64,000 bases of DNA from Paracentrotus lividus. Taxonomy: Eukaryota; Echinodermata; Echinoidea; Camarodonta; Echinidae. The translations under genes were made by a program, and so were the position numbers. Below, one piece after another: positions 1 to 13,400 of this stretch; the first letter of the stretch is position 1; the number at the start of each line of letters is the position of its first letter. Location of the stretch: assembly GCA_940671915.1 (NCBI GenBank), contig CALNVZ010003430.1, forward strand, positions 19,532,721-19,596,720. Reading direction: 5' to 3'. Below the pieces are notes generated by a model, which did not search any database, had not been told where the DNA came from, and saw only the letters and a list, made by a program, of their open reading frames with translations.

Positions 1-874
1 ATTGTTTTTCATTGATCTAATCTTGCACCCAAATAACTATTGGATGCAATATTATCAAGATTGCAGCTGGATTTTAAAATCAGTTGCAATTTGGAATTTG
101 TCCATCATATCTGAAAATTAACAGCTCATTCAGTTATTTTCAATAACATTGTTAGGCTCCTATGATATTCCTTTAAGTATTCCATAATTTTCTCTGATGA
201 CATGATAACAGTTCATAATTATTTCAAACACTATCTAAAAAAAAAGGATTATATTTCATTGAAAGTACTCAAATTTAGCCCCACTGTCTTTTCTGTGGAC
301 CAAGGGAATTAACTCATTATATAAAATGGGTGGTATGAGAGAAGGCTTCTGATTGGTCAATTGCCCTATTTTGCAATGCCGTAATTCGGTATAATGCACC
401 GCGTGCACTATACCGGCAATTTCTGCACTGCCTTGTTGCGCAAGTAAAAAAAATGGTGCGCACAACAATAGATACGCGGAGCAACAATATACGTCACAAT
501 AGCTTAATTAGCACCAAAAGTTTGGCAAACATATTGGCAAAGATAAAACCAGATTAGGCAAGGTCAAATATCTAGGGGTCTATTTACTATAATAAATACT
601 GCATGCATCTATTAATGCAACATTACTGACTATGTGAACTCCAAATACTAAATAGAGCTACTAAATAGAACTAAATACTTCAAGAGCTGAAGAGAGGATT
701 CATCATAGACTAGTTCACGCGTTACATTTAACTTTCAAGGTTTAAAAACTCTCCTGTTTTTACGTGTTAAGGGATTTTCAAGTCTTCTTGGAGAGAGGAT
801 TCATCATATAAATAGTAAGGTAAGTTCAGATATACTTTGATACAATTTTCTGTTCCCATCTAATATAACATATA

Positions 875-1049
875 GCACATGCTTATTGTCGTTCAATATA
901 CAATATCATTCGTGTCCATAAATTTCAAATTTCTCTTGTGCGTTTATATTTAAACTCGGCCTACGGCCTCGTTGAAATATAAACGCCCGCGAGAAATTTG
1001 AAATTTATGGACACTCATATTATGGTATATTGCACTCGCTAGCATGCAC
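875..1049. repeat. Palindromic MITE-like element
   Basis: A 24-base perfect inverted match (912-935 with 991-1014), with further imperfect pairing inside (CGTTTATATTT/AAATATAAACG around a GGCC loop) and outside to GCACATGC/GCATGCAC. The whole can fold into one hairpin. Confidence 0.65.
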
Positions 1050-1800
1050 TATTTGTATAATATGAAACAATTTCAATTGTGAATGAACACTTTATAATGT
1101 ATGTTTGCACACATTTGAAATTGGGAAATGTGAGAATAGCCTTGTTATACAAAACAAATCCTGTTGTATGCATGCTTGTTGTAACAGGAATTGACTGTAC
1201 AAGTAAAAGTGTCTATTTGTAAGGACTAGGCTAGAAAGAGGATGATGTTTAGGGACACACATGTTCAGGGTCAGAGACATATCAAGCATTCACTGGATGA
1301 AATGGAGATGTGATTACCCCAACTAGCTGGTCTCTAATGGTCTTAAAGGGATAGATCACTACAACCATTAATTGGATGCTTCTGTTGTACGGTATTTTGC
1401 ACTTCTTCACAACTATGTTACATTGCTTCTAATATTTTTGGGGGTAAGTATACATTTTCAGAACTCAAAACTGGCCTAGGCCTATCATACAATCTTAAGT
1501 TTAACAAGTAGGGTTGATCAATTGTTTTTAAACTCAGAATGATGCATAAGTGTGAATAGAACTTATTTGGAATACTACATAAACACATTGAGGATTGAGC
1601 CTAAATATATTTGGGAAATGTGTGCTATAGCCAAATCAACTTGTTGCCAACAGGTTCATACCTTTCTGATGAGTTTCTCTCCGCAGAAAAACAATTTCCC
1701 CTACCGTACTACCATCCAACTCTCAATCCCCCCTCCCCCCCCCGACTTTCAAAAATTGGAGGGGCATTTAAACAGTGCTTATAAACATGCATCAGTACTA

Positions 1801-2045
1801 ATGAACAAATGAACAAATGCAAAGGTCGTGGGTTCGATTCCCGCACCGGCACTTACGTCCACTCCACCCAGGTGTAAATGGGTACCCGGGAGGATAATTC
1901 CATATAAGGCGCCTATAAATGGATGACTACAAAATATGGAGTTAAATCCAGTGATCGGGGTAATAATACACTGTAAAGCGCTTTGAGCCACTATGGAAAA
2001 GCGCATTATAAATAATGGGTATTATTATTATTATTATTACATGTA
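1801..2045 (+). repeat. tRNA-derived SINE, 5' truncated
   Basis: A B-box-like GGGTTCGATTCCCGC is followed by a GGTAAATGGGTACC-type body, the AAGCGCTTTGAGCC/GCGCATTATAAAT tail module and a (ATT)n end. The translated B box gives the familiar GAGIEPTT string, a hallmark of tRNA-derived repeats. Confidence 0.7.
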
Positions 2046-2778
2046 TGTCAATGAAACTTATATACATATTTATATAAAAATACACAAATATTTTCTAAGT
2101 TATTACTAGCAAACAGGTATGACCATCGAAGAAAGCACCTTCCCTTCTTCTGACCAACCCGTGCCCCCCCCCCATTTTTTTCATGGGGACAAGCAAACAG
2201 TGCCCTCAATTCAAGGAGGGAGCTCTCATCCCGAATAATTGGCAAGACAGGATCTGTCAGACAATATCAGGAAATCAGCGTTGGTGTTGCCGAAGACTCT
2301 TTAGTTACCATGACGATAACAGAGAACTAAGAATCTCATGGACAGGCTTGACATACACCCACAGGGCTCTTGGGGAAAGGCGAATACTAAATATATTGTT
2401 TTAAATCATAGATATATAAGAGATATCCATATTTAAATATAGCAGTCACCTAATTTTCTGAAGGAACAAAAGCAAACATAACATCAATTGGAGCCACTGT
2501 CATGCTTTTCTGTAAAGGTTTGAGGCATTATTTGGTTAGGACTCCATTTACTCAGAAACAAAGAGATTAGAATTCTAGATTCAGTGTCATTTTTAAAACT
2601 TTTGAAGAAATCAAGTATTAGCCGTTATGGTTCCACTACTAAAATTCACAACCGCAGTCTTTCCTAGCCTTGATATTTCCAAGAATAAAGATATCAATGA
2701 TATTTTTTCTCAAATTTTTATAGAATTACAACCACACAACCAAAATCACAATCAGAACCCTTTGATGAATGCACGCAC

Positions 2779-3225
2779 CCTTGGAAGACAGGATAGGATT
2801 TAAAGCTGAAGGTTCCCTAGTTGCAATAAGCATTTCATTACATTGTTTAATAGCAGTTAGGTAAAATAAAGCATACATTCATTTAACACAAACTGAATTA
2901 AATTATTTTAAAGCAATAGTCTTCAGTATTGAAGGACATATGTTCCCTGAAAAAGCAGAAGAAGATGAAGAAGAAATGAAATCTCAATCATCATTAAAGA
3001 ATCATTGGAAGACAAGATAAGATATAAAGTAGTAGGTCCCCTAGTTGCAAGAAGCATTGCATTACATTGTCAGAAGTCAGATGAAATAGAGCATTTATTC
3101 ATTCAAGATGAACTCAATCCAATTAAAGCAATAGTCTTCCATATCAAAGGACACATGAGTTCCCTGACGAAAAAAGAAGAAGATGGAGAAATGAAATCTC
3201 AATCATCGTTAAAGAATCATCAACC
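2779..3225. repeat. Two-copy tandem duplication (~225-base unit)
   Basis: Units 2779-3005 and 3006-3225 share TTGGAAGACA, TCCCTAGTTGCAA, TTACATTGT, AAGCAATAGTCTTC and GAAATGAAATCTCAATCATC. The second unit keeps an open frame to 3352 (115 residues, MEDKIRYKVVGPLV...), the first does not. I see no recognisable domain, so coding status is doubtful. Confidence 0.6.
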
Positions 3226-6196
3226 TGGGATCGTCATCTCTCCTATTTTATTCGAGAATACATCCCGTCATTCAGGCGTCGTCGAGCTGGTCATCAAACG
3301 TCTTGGGATGATGACCATGCATATCACATCATCATCTGAGGGTGGACGATGATGTCCCCGATGTTTTAAAGGGCAATAAACCCCTTGATATTAAGAACAA
3401 TTATATTTACAGATTAAGTCATTAGAAAGGTCATGAAAGTCGTATTTGGGTTTAGATTTTTCATAATGTTTTAAGGACTGGTGAACTATGGTATTATTAT
3501 GTCTCAAAAGAAACCTTGATTTAAAAAAAAATAATGAATTCAAGAAAAAATGGCGAGTTTGATAAAAGTCAAGGAAAATATTAAAAAGCTTTGAACTGTT
3601 TTCATTAAGACATCAAAATATAGGTCATCTCCCATTTTTGTAATGGTCATGTACAGTGCAAGTCTAACATCATCAGAGACAACTATTTATATACAAATTC
3701 CTGCTATTTTTATGATCTTTCTAACTTTGGTGCTTGCTTCAGCCCCTTTTAAGTTGTCATTTAAAATTTCACATTTTTTAAAGTATAAGCCCATTCCTAT
3801 GTTTCATACCGATTATAGACCGAACAGTAAATAAAACAAATATTCCATATAGACCTAACAGGCAACACACAGGTGACTACCTGAACTGTACTTTGACCTC
3901 TCTGCTGCAAGTATTTACATTTACAGCCAGACATTCAAATGAAGAGGAAAAAATCTCCAGAAATAAATCCAAATGAGACATCACAATTAAATCTGGGTGT
4001 GTGCATATATTGATAATTTCCCACTTCCGGCAACACACCGTGTTCCAGCCAGTCCGACGCACGAGGGACAAAAGCTCGGGACAGGTTCTGTCCTAATTGC
4101 CACACAGGGAATCGTCCAGGCAAGGAGTTACATGCGAAGACGTCTTCCTCCGCGAAGGCAGGAGCAGAACAGACACGTATCCTGTGCAGACTTAGGTAAC
4201 CAACTTTCTGAATGAAGTCATTTCAAAGTCATTTCAGGGATGTAGTTTTTGGAATTTACATCAGACAGCAAGGTGGATGGTATTCTTAATTAGGGCCAGG
4301 TTTATTAAAGAGACAGTCTGTTAGAAGCCTTCTTGATAGAGTTCGATAAACTACAGATCTAGCGAAAATATAAAGAAAACATCTCCCCCGCCCCCCCCCC
4401 CCCCCCCAAATAAAAAAAAAATCTTAATATCAAAGATATTTAAAGTCTTACTAAGCTACATCTTTGTACTATGTAAAGGTGCACCATTCTTTAAAATATT
4501 AGTAAGTGATTATACAAGATCACAATTTCATAACAACCATATTTTCTAAGACAACTACTTGAGACTAACATGCCCCCCCCCCACAACTATTCTTAGAAAA
4601 TTGCTAAAAGGACAACATAACAGCACCAGACACCAAAACTGAAAGTTCCTCATTTCACCTTTAGTAGTCAGAGAGTAATTTAGCCTGAAAAGGATTGAAA
4701 AACCTTTGGGAACTTTCCTAGGAGTTGTCCAAAATGTAGGCCTGCTTAGTAGTAGTGGTAGCCCATGGGACAGGAGTGTACTTTATAATTGATATCATCC
4801 AATATATTGACATATCTAAACGAGAGTTAAACTTAGGCCTACATGTACATGATACAAATTTCATTAAATATACCAAATTTATTTACACTAATCTTTCAGC
4901 TATAGTATGACCACACAGGTAGAAACTTGATCAGTTCTAGCTGGATGAGAAACGCAGCAGGTGCTTCATCAGTTCAAACCCAGTAAATAGCATAATGAAG
5001 GTGGATCAGCGGGAAAACCCAAGTCATTTAAAGTATGAAGTTGACGCTAAATCTGCTTGAGCTGAAGCTTTACGTTCTGAACTCAAGCTCGCACAAACAA
5101 GCCTGATATGTTCATGATAGGATCGGGCTTATGTTTCAGGCTAGTGGAGCAGAGTTCAATTTATCCCGATATTTTGAGCTGAATCCGGCCAAAAAACTAG
5201 TGTAAGTTTGGAAATAAGCCCAAGCAATCGCCCAATTTAGCACGCTATTTGAGAGAAAAATCCTGATATTCTCTGATCTGGATAATTCATCAGATCAGAA
5301 ATAGTGCGCTATTTGTCAATCTCAATCTAGTGAAGCGCCACCCACTGTTCCCATCTGTCATGAGCAGGAAGGAAATAGGCCCCTATCTGAAACCAGTTTG
5401 AAGGTACATTCATGTTACCCTATCCCTCCATGTTGTCAAAATATTTGACTCAAAGTTATTATTTCATGTCAAATATTTGAGGAAACAAGATTAGGCTTGT
5501 GAACTACATACATGTGCATGATTGATGGAATTTTTGGTAGCTATGAAAAGGAAATGTAATAGACTTTTGATATATCTTTTATTTATCTACTTGAATCATA
5601 AGATATAGGCCTACATATAATAAAACATCCAGCTGTGGGGTATTCACGCAGAGAGCCATGGCTTTATGTTTAGGTAAGTGGCTAGGAAAGTCGGCTAAGG
5701 TATCATGATAAAGATATTCATATCACTTTTAGTAAGGAATGGGCAGTACTTAGGAGGTACAGGCCATGTAGGCCTAGATAAATACATCATAGGTTCCTAC
5801 ATGTGTGAAACACACTTTTTTTTCAGATAAAATTGAATCCTACATGTATATCTAAATGCAAAGAATTGTTGGTGACACATGCTGGCAATAATACATGTCC
5901 ATTATCAATGCATATCATGGATTAAATCAGCAAGTCGGAGGAAATCTGTTATGAAACTATCGAGAGTACGATGTATATCTTTTCCTTGATGAGGGGTAGC
6001 TATTCAGAAAAGGTCACTTCAGGTCAACGTCTGCCTGGTGCTACTTTCCAACTAATTCAATTTGCACCTCTACCCAATCAAGGAGTAAGAATCCCTCCCA
6101 ATCCTCCCCTAATCTTACGCCCCCTAGCCTACAGGTTCCTTTCCCCCTTCCCTTCACCCCTCCTCCTCTACACCCCCTCTCACATGTCCAGAACTA

Positions 6197-6653
6197 CAGT
6201 CTGTGTCCAAAAAAATGGTACAGTCGGGAAAAAATTATTTAGGTATGAAATCTTCTCAAATGATGTATCAATGTGGTATCGTCTTAAAGCCAAAAATTCT
6301 TCTTGCTGATGCACTTTGTTTTGCATAATTTGCATTTGTAAAACAAAAGTTATGCCAAATTTTGTGCAGCAATGAGCTAATCGACATTGCACACATCTAT
6401 TGTTTCAGTGCGCTGAATTTATGGCTATTATGTGCGAAACCCATAGAAAAGCATGCACAAAGTACAATTTTTCTTGATTATAGAAAAACTGGTCATATCT
6501 CAAGATCTACAGCACCAAATGGGATGAAAAAAATTGCAGAAGAAAGCCTGATTTTCCTCCCTTATGGAAATATCAAATACTTTTAGAATGTGATTAATTT
6601 TCATACTTTAAAAAAATGTTTTCCACTTGTACCATTTTATTTGACACAGGTTG
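6197..6653 (+). mobile_element. Mariner-like MITE, copy 1 (457 bp)
   Basis: Ends CAGTCTGTGTCCAAAAAAAT and ATTTTATTTGACACAGGTTG, flanked by TA on both sides (6195-6196, 6654-6655), as for Tc1/mariner insertions. It has no transposase. Homologous along its length to the reverse complement of 20644-21109. Confidence 0.75.
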
Positions 6654-9274
6654 TACAGTAGGAAAATAGTCTAAGTGGCTGATTAATAATAGCAATATAA
6701 CTGTAAACTAAATAAATATATATTCATATTGCACTTAATAACTCCAAAGTCTCTGTATAGATGCACTTTACACATTGATAAGTGACTTATTTACTAATGA
6801 AACTTATGTTCAAATAATTGAAGAGACAATGATGAATTATAAAAATACATGATTAATGATGCATTTCACGATATTCAAAAACATCTTAAAAGCAAACACA
6901 TCTAAGATATATAATTATTTCTATCTAAGGAGCCTCTTACAACCAACAACAATTTTAAAAAAATTAAAAGTTTACTTTTTTAATTGAAGATATGGCATTT
7001 TTGTTCTCACAATGGTTTTATCAATGAGTCTCAACCCTAATTAGGCCAAGGGTGCAAAGTTATAATTTACTTGCAGGGTTTCACCTAAGTTTATCAAAGT
7101 ATGGGAGAAGAAGAAACCCCTCCCCCACAATTTCACGGATGAAGAACCAAAGTTCAAAAAGTAATAGTCTACACTCCAGATCAAGACTTGGTTTCATTTT
7201 ACAAAAGGTATGCCATCAATAGAAGAAGAACTATTACACATCAGTTTGAAGGTGACTAATTAATGCTCTTCAACTTAATCAACCTTTGGCAAAAAAATCT
7301 AAAATTAATGTAACTGGTCAGAAAAAAATGACAGAATAGGGCCAACAAAGCCCAAAAAAGTATTAAAAAGTCTGCACTGCACAGACTACATCTTTCCAGC
7401 TAAGGTAGAAGGTAAGGGGGTAGTCCCTCCATGTATGACTAATAAGAGGAAGCGTGCTGAGCACTCAGGGAATCCTCTCACCAGGCCCCCAGTCCCACAG
7501 ACATGTCTCCAGCCTGACAGCTTGAATTTCCAGCTCAAATCCCTCGCCAGAAAGCAAACCTGGTGGTGGTACCCCTCAAAAACACCCTAACTTCTCTGCC
7601 AATGTACAAAACATTCTGTTTGCACAACTGCTAATTTTCTGGGAAATGATGATCCCCAAAAGTATAGTATCATATTTAAAGGAAAAAAAACATTCCCTAA
7701 AATCTACCTTTCAATTTGCAAAGGCAAAACATTGATAGTGTCTCCACAAAGACTAACTCCTTAAATTAAGAGTTTAAGAAGTTTTCAATGTCCCTTGTCC
7801 CTGTCCCCCTCCCCTAAAAAAAAAGAGTGTGCTTCCTTCTAAGAAATATAAGACTCTGATTCTCCAATTGTTCAAAGGCATACTCATATTAAAGACAATA
7901 TTCACACCATAGAATACCCTGGTACCCATTCATGCAGTAATCATATTCCAATAGCTAAACAATCATTTCAAGATATGTAAATGATACTGTTATGACACTT
8001 TTGAGAATGTTCATAGGACAAACGAAAGTTGGTTAAGTACGAAAATAACCCACATTCAACCCACTTTGGTCGTCGTAAGTATGAAAATGGTAGAAGAAAT
8101 TGGAGCTCAGAAGCAGACAGATAGTAGCAGATAGTGAGGATTCTGATCCTTTAGCCAAGATTAGGGTGCAGGATATTCTTCCCCAACCTTTGCCTTTGAC
8201 AGGTGTGAAGAACCGATAACTTCCCTCCGCTCCACATTTAAAAAAAAGGTCTTGAAAACACAGAATATAAATCTTATCTGTTGTGTGGATGAGCATTTTG
8301 TTGAATATCCTGCTTTGGGAGAAAAGGAGGATCATACTTGACTTTGTAAACGATACTTAACCTATTCCCACTTCTGCAACATCATATCTCAAGCATCAAT
8401 CGTAGCTAAATGATAACTGATGGTCCCCTGTTAGGTGTGGGCTGATTATTGGAAAAAACAACTTTACTTGGCAAGCTGTTGAAACATCATATCAAGGGTT
8501 TAGTGCAACAAAGGGCTAAAGTAGAGATGCCAAGTTCAGAGAGTAGCGTGAGATCATGAGATGGACCCTAAACAGCTTTTTGGATTTAAGCATGGAACTT
8601 TATAATAAGCATTTTTAAAAATATTTTTGCTAAAATTAACTTTTTTAATTAATCTAAGAACTTTGTCTAAGCCTATTTTTGACAGTTAAGCATAAATTCT
8701 TAGATTTAGGCTAAGTCAAAAGTTTCACATGGAGTTGCGCCTACAAATAAGCACATAGGAAAAGATAATTTTATCCTAACTTTAAGCCTACTACCTAATG
8801 GCTTAACTTGGATGTTGACTATATGGCAAGCTCATTTGAGACCACAAATTAAACATGACAATATTAGTAAAATTCAGACTTTTGCTTGATGCATTCTGAG
8901 CCCAGACAAAGTGCTTAACTCATTTGGAATAAAGGCTGAGACAATTTTTGCCTGGACAAAATCTTAGAAAAAATACTTAGACTTAAGACAGTATAGTTTA
9001 TGGAATACGGGCCCTGCACTTTCACCATTTTCAGAAAATGCAGATAGCGATTTGGTGTTTTGGACGGTACTCAATTATTGAACTTGTTCATCATCAGACT
9101 TTATCACTGTTAGGTTCCTGGTGTTGTATCGATTATTTTGATCCCAAAATCTCATTTCGGCAAAAAATTCAGATAGCCCTTTTTTGCACCAAACCTTTAA
9201 TGTGTCCCTTGATTTGTGGGGGTAAAGATCGTATCACCTACATATACATTGTAGAGTGTGTCTCAAATTAAATT

Positions 9275-9392
9275 AAAAGAGGCATGATAGCTTAATCGTT
9301 ATATTCACGGTTTCGTAACGAGGAGATTCATGATTCAAAATCATGTCAATGCGCTAGTGCCCTTTGGTAAGGCATTAATCCCCAATACCAAG
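9275..9392 (+). repeat. Degenerate SINE-like segment
   Basis: GATAGCTTAATCGTTA resembles a decayed A box and GCCCTTTGGTAAGGCATTAATCC resembles the post-tRNA module of marine invertebrate SINEs. It abuts the palindromic element that follows. Confidence 0.35.
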
Positions 9393-9627
9393 TCCAGGGC
9401 TCCGTAACACAAAGGTTTGCAATCAATCGCAAAGTTGCAACAGCCAATCACAATCATTGTTGCATGCGTTTATTGTACAAATAACTGGTCAGTGACCAAA
9501 TTGCAATAGCCAATCACAATCATTGTTGCATGCAAGTTTAGTTCAAATGACTGATCAGTGACCAATTACAATGCTTCTTTCAAATTTGCGATTGATCGCA
9601 AACCTTTGTGTTACGGGGCCCCGGACA
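9393..9627. mobile_element. Palindromic MITE
   Basis: GTCCAGGGCTCCGTAACACA with AAGGTTTGCAATCAATCGCA at the left is the near-exact inverse of the right end (TGCGATTGATCGCAAACC, TTTGTGTTACGGGGCCCCGG). Inside, two similar GCAATAGCCAATCACAATCA blocks sit as a direct repeat (9433-9463 and 9506-9533). Confidence 0.7.
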
Positions 9628-10203
9628 CATAGTAGTAAATAATATTTCCTGCTTGTACCATTTTTTGAGATGCACTGTAAAATAACAGTGAAGATCTTAT
9701 CATACAGTGACTTTGAGGTGTATGCAGATTGAATCAATCCAAACTTTATATCAAGTTTCTTTTAAAGGGGAGTAACCTACAACGTAATGAGACTGTGTAC
9801 TGAACATGTATTTTAAATTGTGTTCTTTCTAAGTGTGTTTTTTATTTGTAAATTCAAGATGCATCAGCTTCTGGATGAAATCTAGAATATCTTTTATCAA
9901 AATTACCAAATCAAATCGAATACCATTTAAAAGTTTGCTTTGATATAAATACCTTCAGAGCAATTGACAATAATGTCAGTAAGTTAGCCTATAGTTCATG
10001 AAACAGAATAAATAACTTCCTGTTGTTACCTGTAAATTCCGCTTTATTTTGTATTACGGATCTACTTTTGACAGTATCCTTTATGGCTGAATGATTTAGG
10101 ATGATACATGTGTTTGTACAGGAAATGCAACACCATTGCCTTTGACTGTATCACACGTATACAGGAACACTAACACTCTAAACCATTTTCCTGCCTCACA
10201 GAA

Positions 10204-10210
10204 TATAAAA
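10204..10210 (+). promoter_or_regulatory. TATA-like box of the armadillo gene
   Basis: TATAAAA lies about 50 bases before the ATG, with TCATTCA about 25-30 bases further on as a plausible initiator. Caveat: the preceding CCTGCCTCACAG also looks like a splice acceptor, so this exon could instead belong to a transcript starting further upstream. Confidence 0.45.
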
Positions 10211-10257
10211 AGCCTCTCGTTCTAACACAAGCATCATTCAAAGACACAGCTATCAAG

Positions 10258-10444
10258 ATGGCATCCAATGAAACTGATACGCTGAAGAATATTTTGGAAG
10301 ATCTAAAGAAAGATGAACTTCAGAAGGAGACATCATGGGCGAGTCGTAAGACAGCCCTCCTCTGTGAGAAAATGGATGCAGTTTTCTGGAAGTGTCAGGA
10401 CAAAGAGACATTTACCCAGGTTTTCTGTGACTGCGGAGGACCAG
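10258..10444 (+). CDS. Armadillo gene exon 1
   Basis: Starts at ATG 10258 and ends CCAG before a GTAAAA donor (phase 1). It encodes 62 residues from MASNETDTLK to FCDCGGP; several cysteines and a tryptophan lie near the end. Confidence 0.8.
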
Positions 10445-13400
10445 GTAAAATAGAGTGCTGTTATTTTGTTTAGTATTACAATGGGCTCACCTTATAATGA
10501 GCACAGGTGCAACATTTGGGATATTGTTAAATTGAGATAATTCAGTCCAGTTTTTATGTCTGTCTACGTATGTGTCTCTCTGTTCAGTATTTATAACAAG
10601 ATTTTGTTATAACATGGTAATTTGCTTGGTCCAAATCACCTCGCTATAACGGAAGAGGACTGTACCATCTTGTTAAGCCCATTTCATCTTTATCACAGAT
10701 TCTTCTGTAACAGAACCCATGTCCTCCTCTATATCTTAATTGCTACCATCAACATCCAGTGCATTGAGGAATTCTACCCGGTACGAGCTTACTACACCCG
10801 GGTTGAGTGTGGCAAATGTATCTGCTTATAAAATATACTTGCTTGAAACAGAAATACTATTATCACAGGTTTTAACAAATACTTCTCTGATGATACTCTG
10901 AAAGGAGACTATCCTGTCAGTTGCAGATATTAGTAGAAGGCAGATTGTAACTTATTTATCACTTTCTATTTGTACCTCTCTCCATACTTCTTCCTCTTTA
11001 TCCTTTTATCTGTTTCTCTCCCCCCTTTTTTTTCTCTCTCGCTTTCTCTCTCTCTCTCTTCATGTCTTTCTTTCTTTCTTTCTCTCTCTCTCTCTCCCTC
11101 TCTCTCCCTGTCTTCTTCTCTAACAATCTCTTTCCCATTCCCTTCACTTCCCCTCCTACCTCTCATTCCATCTTATTTCTTATCCATGCAATCAAGAGCT
11201 ATTCGTATCCATTCTCAAGAAGTTTGAGGAAGATGGACTGTTTGGGGCATGGGAATCGGCCTTCATCATCTACAACGCCCTGTGCAACCTCAGTGAAGCC
11301 AGCCTAGGTCTGTCCACACAGCTAGGAGCCCATGGCCTGGTCAAGATTTGTGCAAACAATGTTGTTAAATACAGAGAGAAGATGCACCTCAGGGTAAGTT
11401 GGAGATTTGAACCCTACACCTTTTGATAGGGTGTCATGTTAATGAAGTAATTCACCAATATTTACGCGTGGGTTTATTCTGCAGATTGCCAATGGGCAAG
11501 CATTTTTAATATTACATTGTAGATCCTTGACATGGGGCAACTTCCTGTTGGTTTTGAGCAAGACTGGTGGACGTGGAAGTCCCTCAATCGACTTTACACA
11601 GGAATGGGTAGGTGTTAAAGTTGATAATATGTGAAAGTGGGGTTACACTGAAGGTGGGAATATAAACTACAACTGTGGTACGCCGCTAACCATAGAGCAT
11701 CTGCTCCGACGTCCAAATCTTAGGAAGCACTGCAAATAAAAGGGCTTTGCCATCTACCAAGCCGTAGCCGAATATCTGATGTTTGCGTTAACAGCAGACA
11801 CAAAATACGATGGAAAGGCATAACTTTGCAAAAGATAACTGCAAGATCTCATTGTAACAAATTACACACCATATAAAGTACTCTGTATTATAAACCACTA
11901 CCCTGGTACTTTTTTACAGGATGTTGAAGCTTTAGTACGTACATCCCTAAGTATCCTCTGCAACATGTCAACAGCACCCGCCAACCGGCACGTTTTTGCA
12001 GAAGAGGGCGTGGCTGAAAAGCTGCAACCATTCCTGACTGGTGATCCTTTTCTCAAGTCTATCTGTATGATAACCCTTGCATACATGGCCGAAGAGGGGC
12101 AGGAGTACAGTCTGGGACAACAGGGAACAGGCAAGTCTGGTTTCTTATTTTCAAAAGTATTCCAGATTTATAAAGCACTACCCTAGTTATTCAAATAAGG
12201 GATTCAAGACACACAATGATTGCACATTCTCCACTACTTCAGGAGTATATTACATGTTAATCAAAGCCTTCATGCACTTCCCCAGAGAATTTAGCTCATA
12301 AACTTAGTCCTTGATACATTGCCATAAAATCTTATAAAAATCTTATAAAATCTTGCTAGCAGCAAGCTTGCGGCAAGCTTGTATTTGTGACTGAAAGCTT
12401 GCATGAGCTAATCGCCATCTTACTGCAACAACCTTGCGATCTCCTTGCAAGATTACACATAGCTTGCCTCTAGCTTGCCGCAAGCTTTCATTAGAAGTGT
12501 GATCATCGTAAGCCGCAGCTAAGTGGATAAGGTGTATAGAGCATCAATTTTATGATGATAAGTCCAACCAAAGAGCTCTTGGCATCAAATCAGATGTCGA
12601 ACCTGAGACCTCCTTTTGCAAGATGACTGCTAATACCAACTCTGAGTCATAACATTTAGTTTGCTTTCATCATCAATCATCATCACTTCCATCTCATTGT
12701 GGGGTGGGACATTGCCTTCTGATTTATGACACTGGCCAGGTTTGGCAGTCTGAAGTCTTCTGCAGTGGCTTATCCAGGTTTTATCCAGTTGCGCCAGCCT
12801 CTGGATCTGCCACTGTTCTGACAAGATCTTGTCCCAGGCCTTTTGTAGCCAGCTTCATGAGATTGGACCCAACTTTTTTTCCTTTGTACATGTTCATGAT
12901 CGTAACATCTTAGCCTGCCTTTCCTAAACTCTCTTTTGCACAATGATTTTCACACAGACACAACTGAATACCTAGTAGGAATCCTGAAAGACGCCCTCAA
13001 GAGCCCTGACAAGAGATACAGGGGAATGTGTGACAGGGAGATAGTTCAGGCTCTTGGACGGTTGGCTGTTCATGATAGTAATAAATGCAAGGTAAGATTT
13101 ATATATGATCTTATCAATTTAGGGCCATCCCTATAGACGAATTCGGGCAGCCTTTCACGGAAGTGAGCCCTCTACGTGCCCGCCATATAGCTGGGGGGCT
13201 TCTAATGTACTACGCATGCGCCATGTGCGCATATGTCTGCGCGTTTGTACATTTTCCTTCGTTACGCATACATACGCACACAAGGAGCATGCGTAGTACA
13301 TTGGAAGCCCCCCAGCAATGGCTGCCACAGTGACAAAACATCACCCAAACCGAATCCGTCTATAGTCCGTGGGGCAGATAGATAAGACTGTGATGCCTAT

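Larger units (their letters stand above)
1..10200. other. Non-coding region left of the armadillo gene
   Basis: Apart from the repeats listed separately, no gene is seen. The open frames are short, lack splice context and show no domain. One GC-richer patch, 4020-4195, stands out from AT-rich surroundings and ends TTAG/GTAACC, donor-like on the plus strand, but neither strand gives a recognisable protein. If STX8 has its last exons far downstream, this region could be part of an STX8 intron. Confidence 0.5.

Noticed and set aside
8033..8335. 100-residue minus-strand frame
   Set aside because: No family resemblance and no splice signals giving a continuation; its length is within chance for AT-rich DNA read against 64 kb.
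12630..12824. Minus-strand frame in armadillo intron 3 (MSEQWQIQRLAQLDKTWISH...)
   Set aside because: It looks like a fragment of a dispersed repeat rather than an exon; no reverse-transcriptase or other motif could be recognised.
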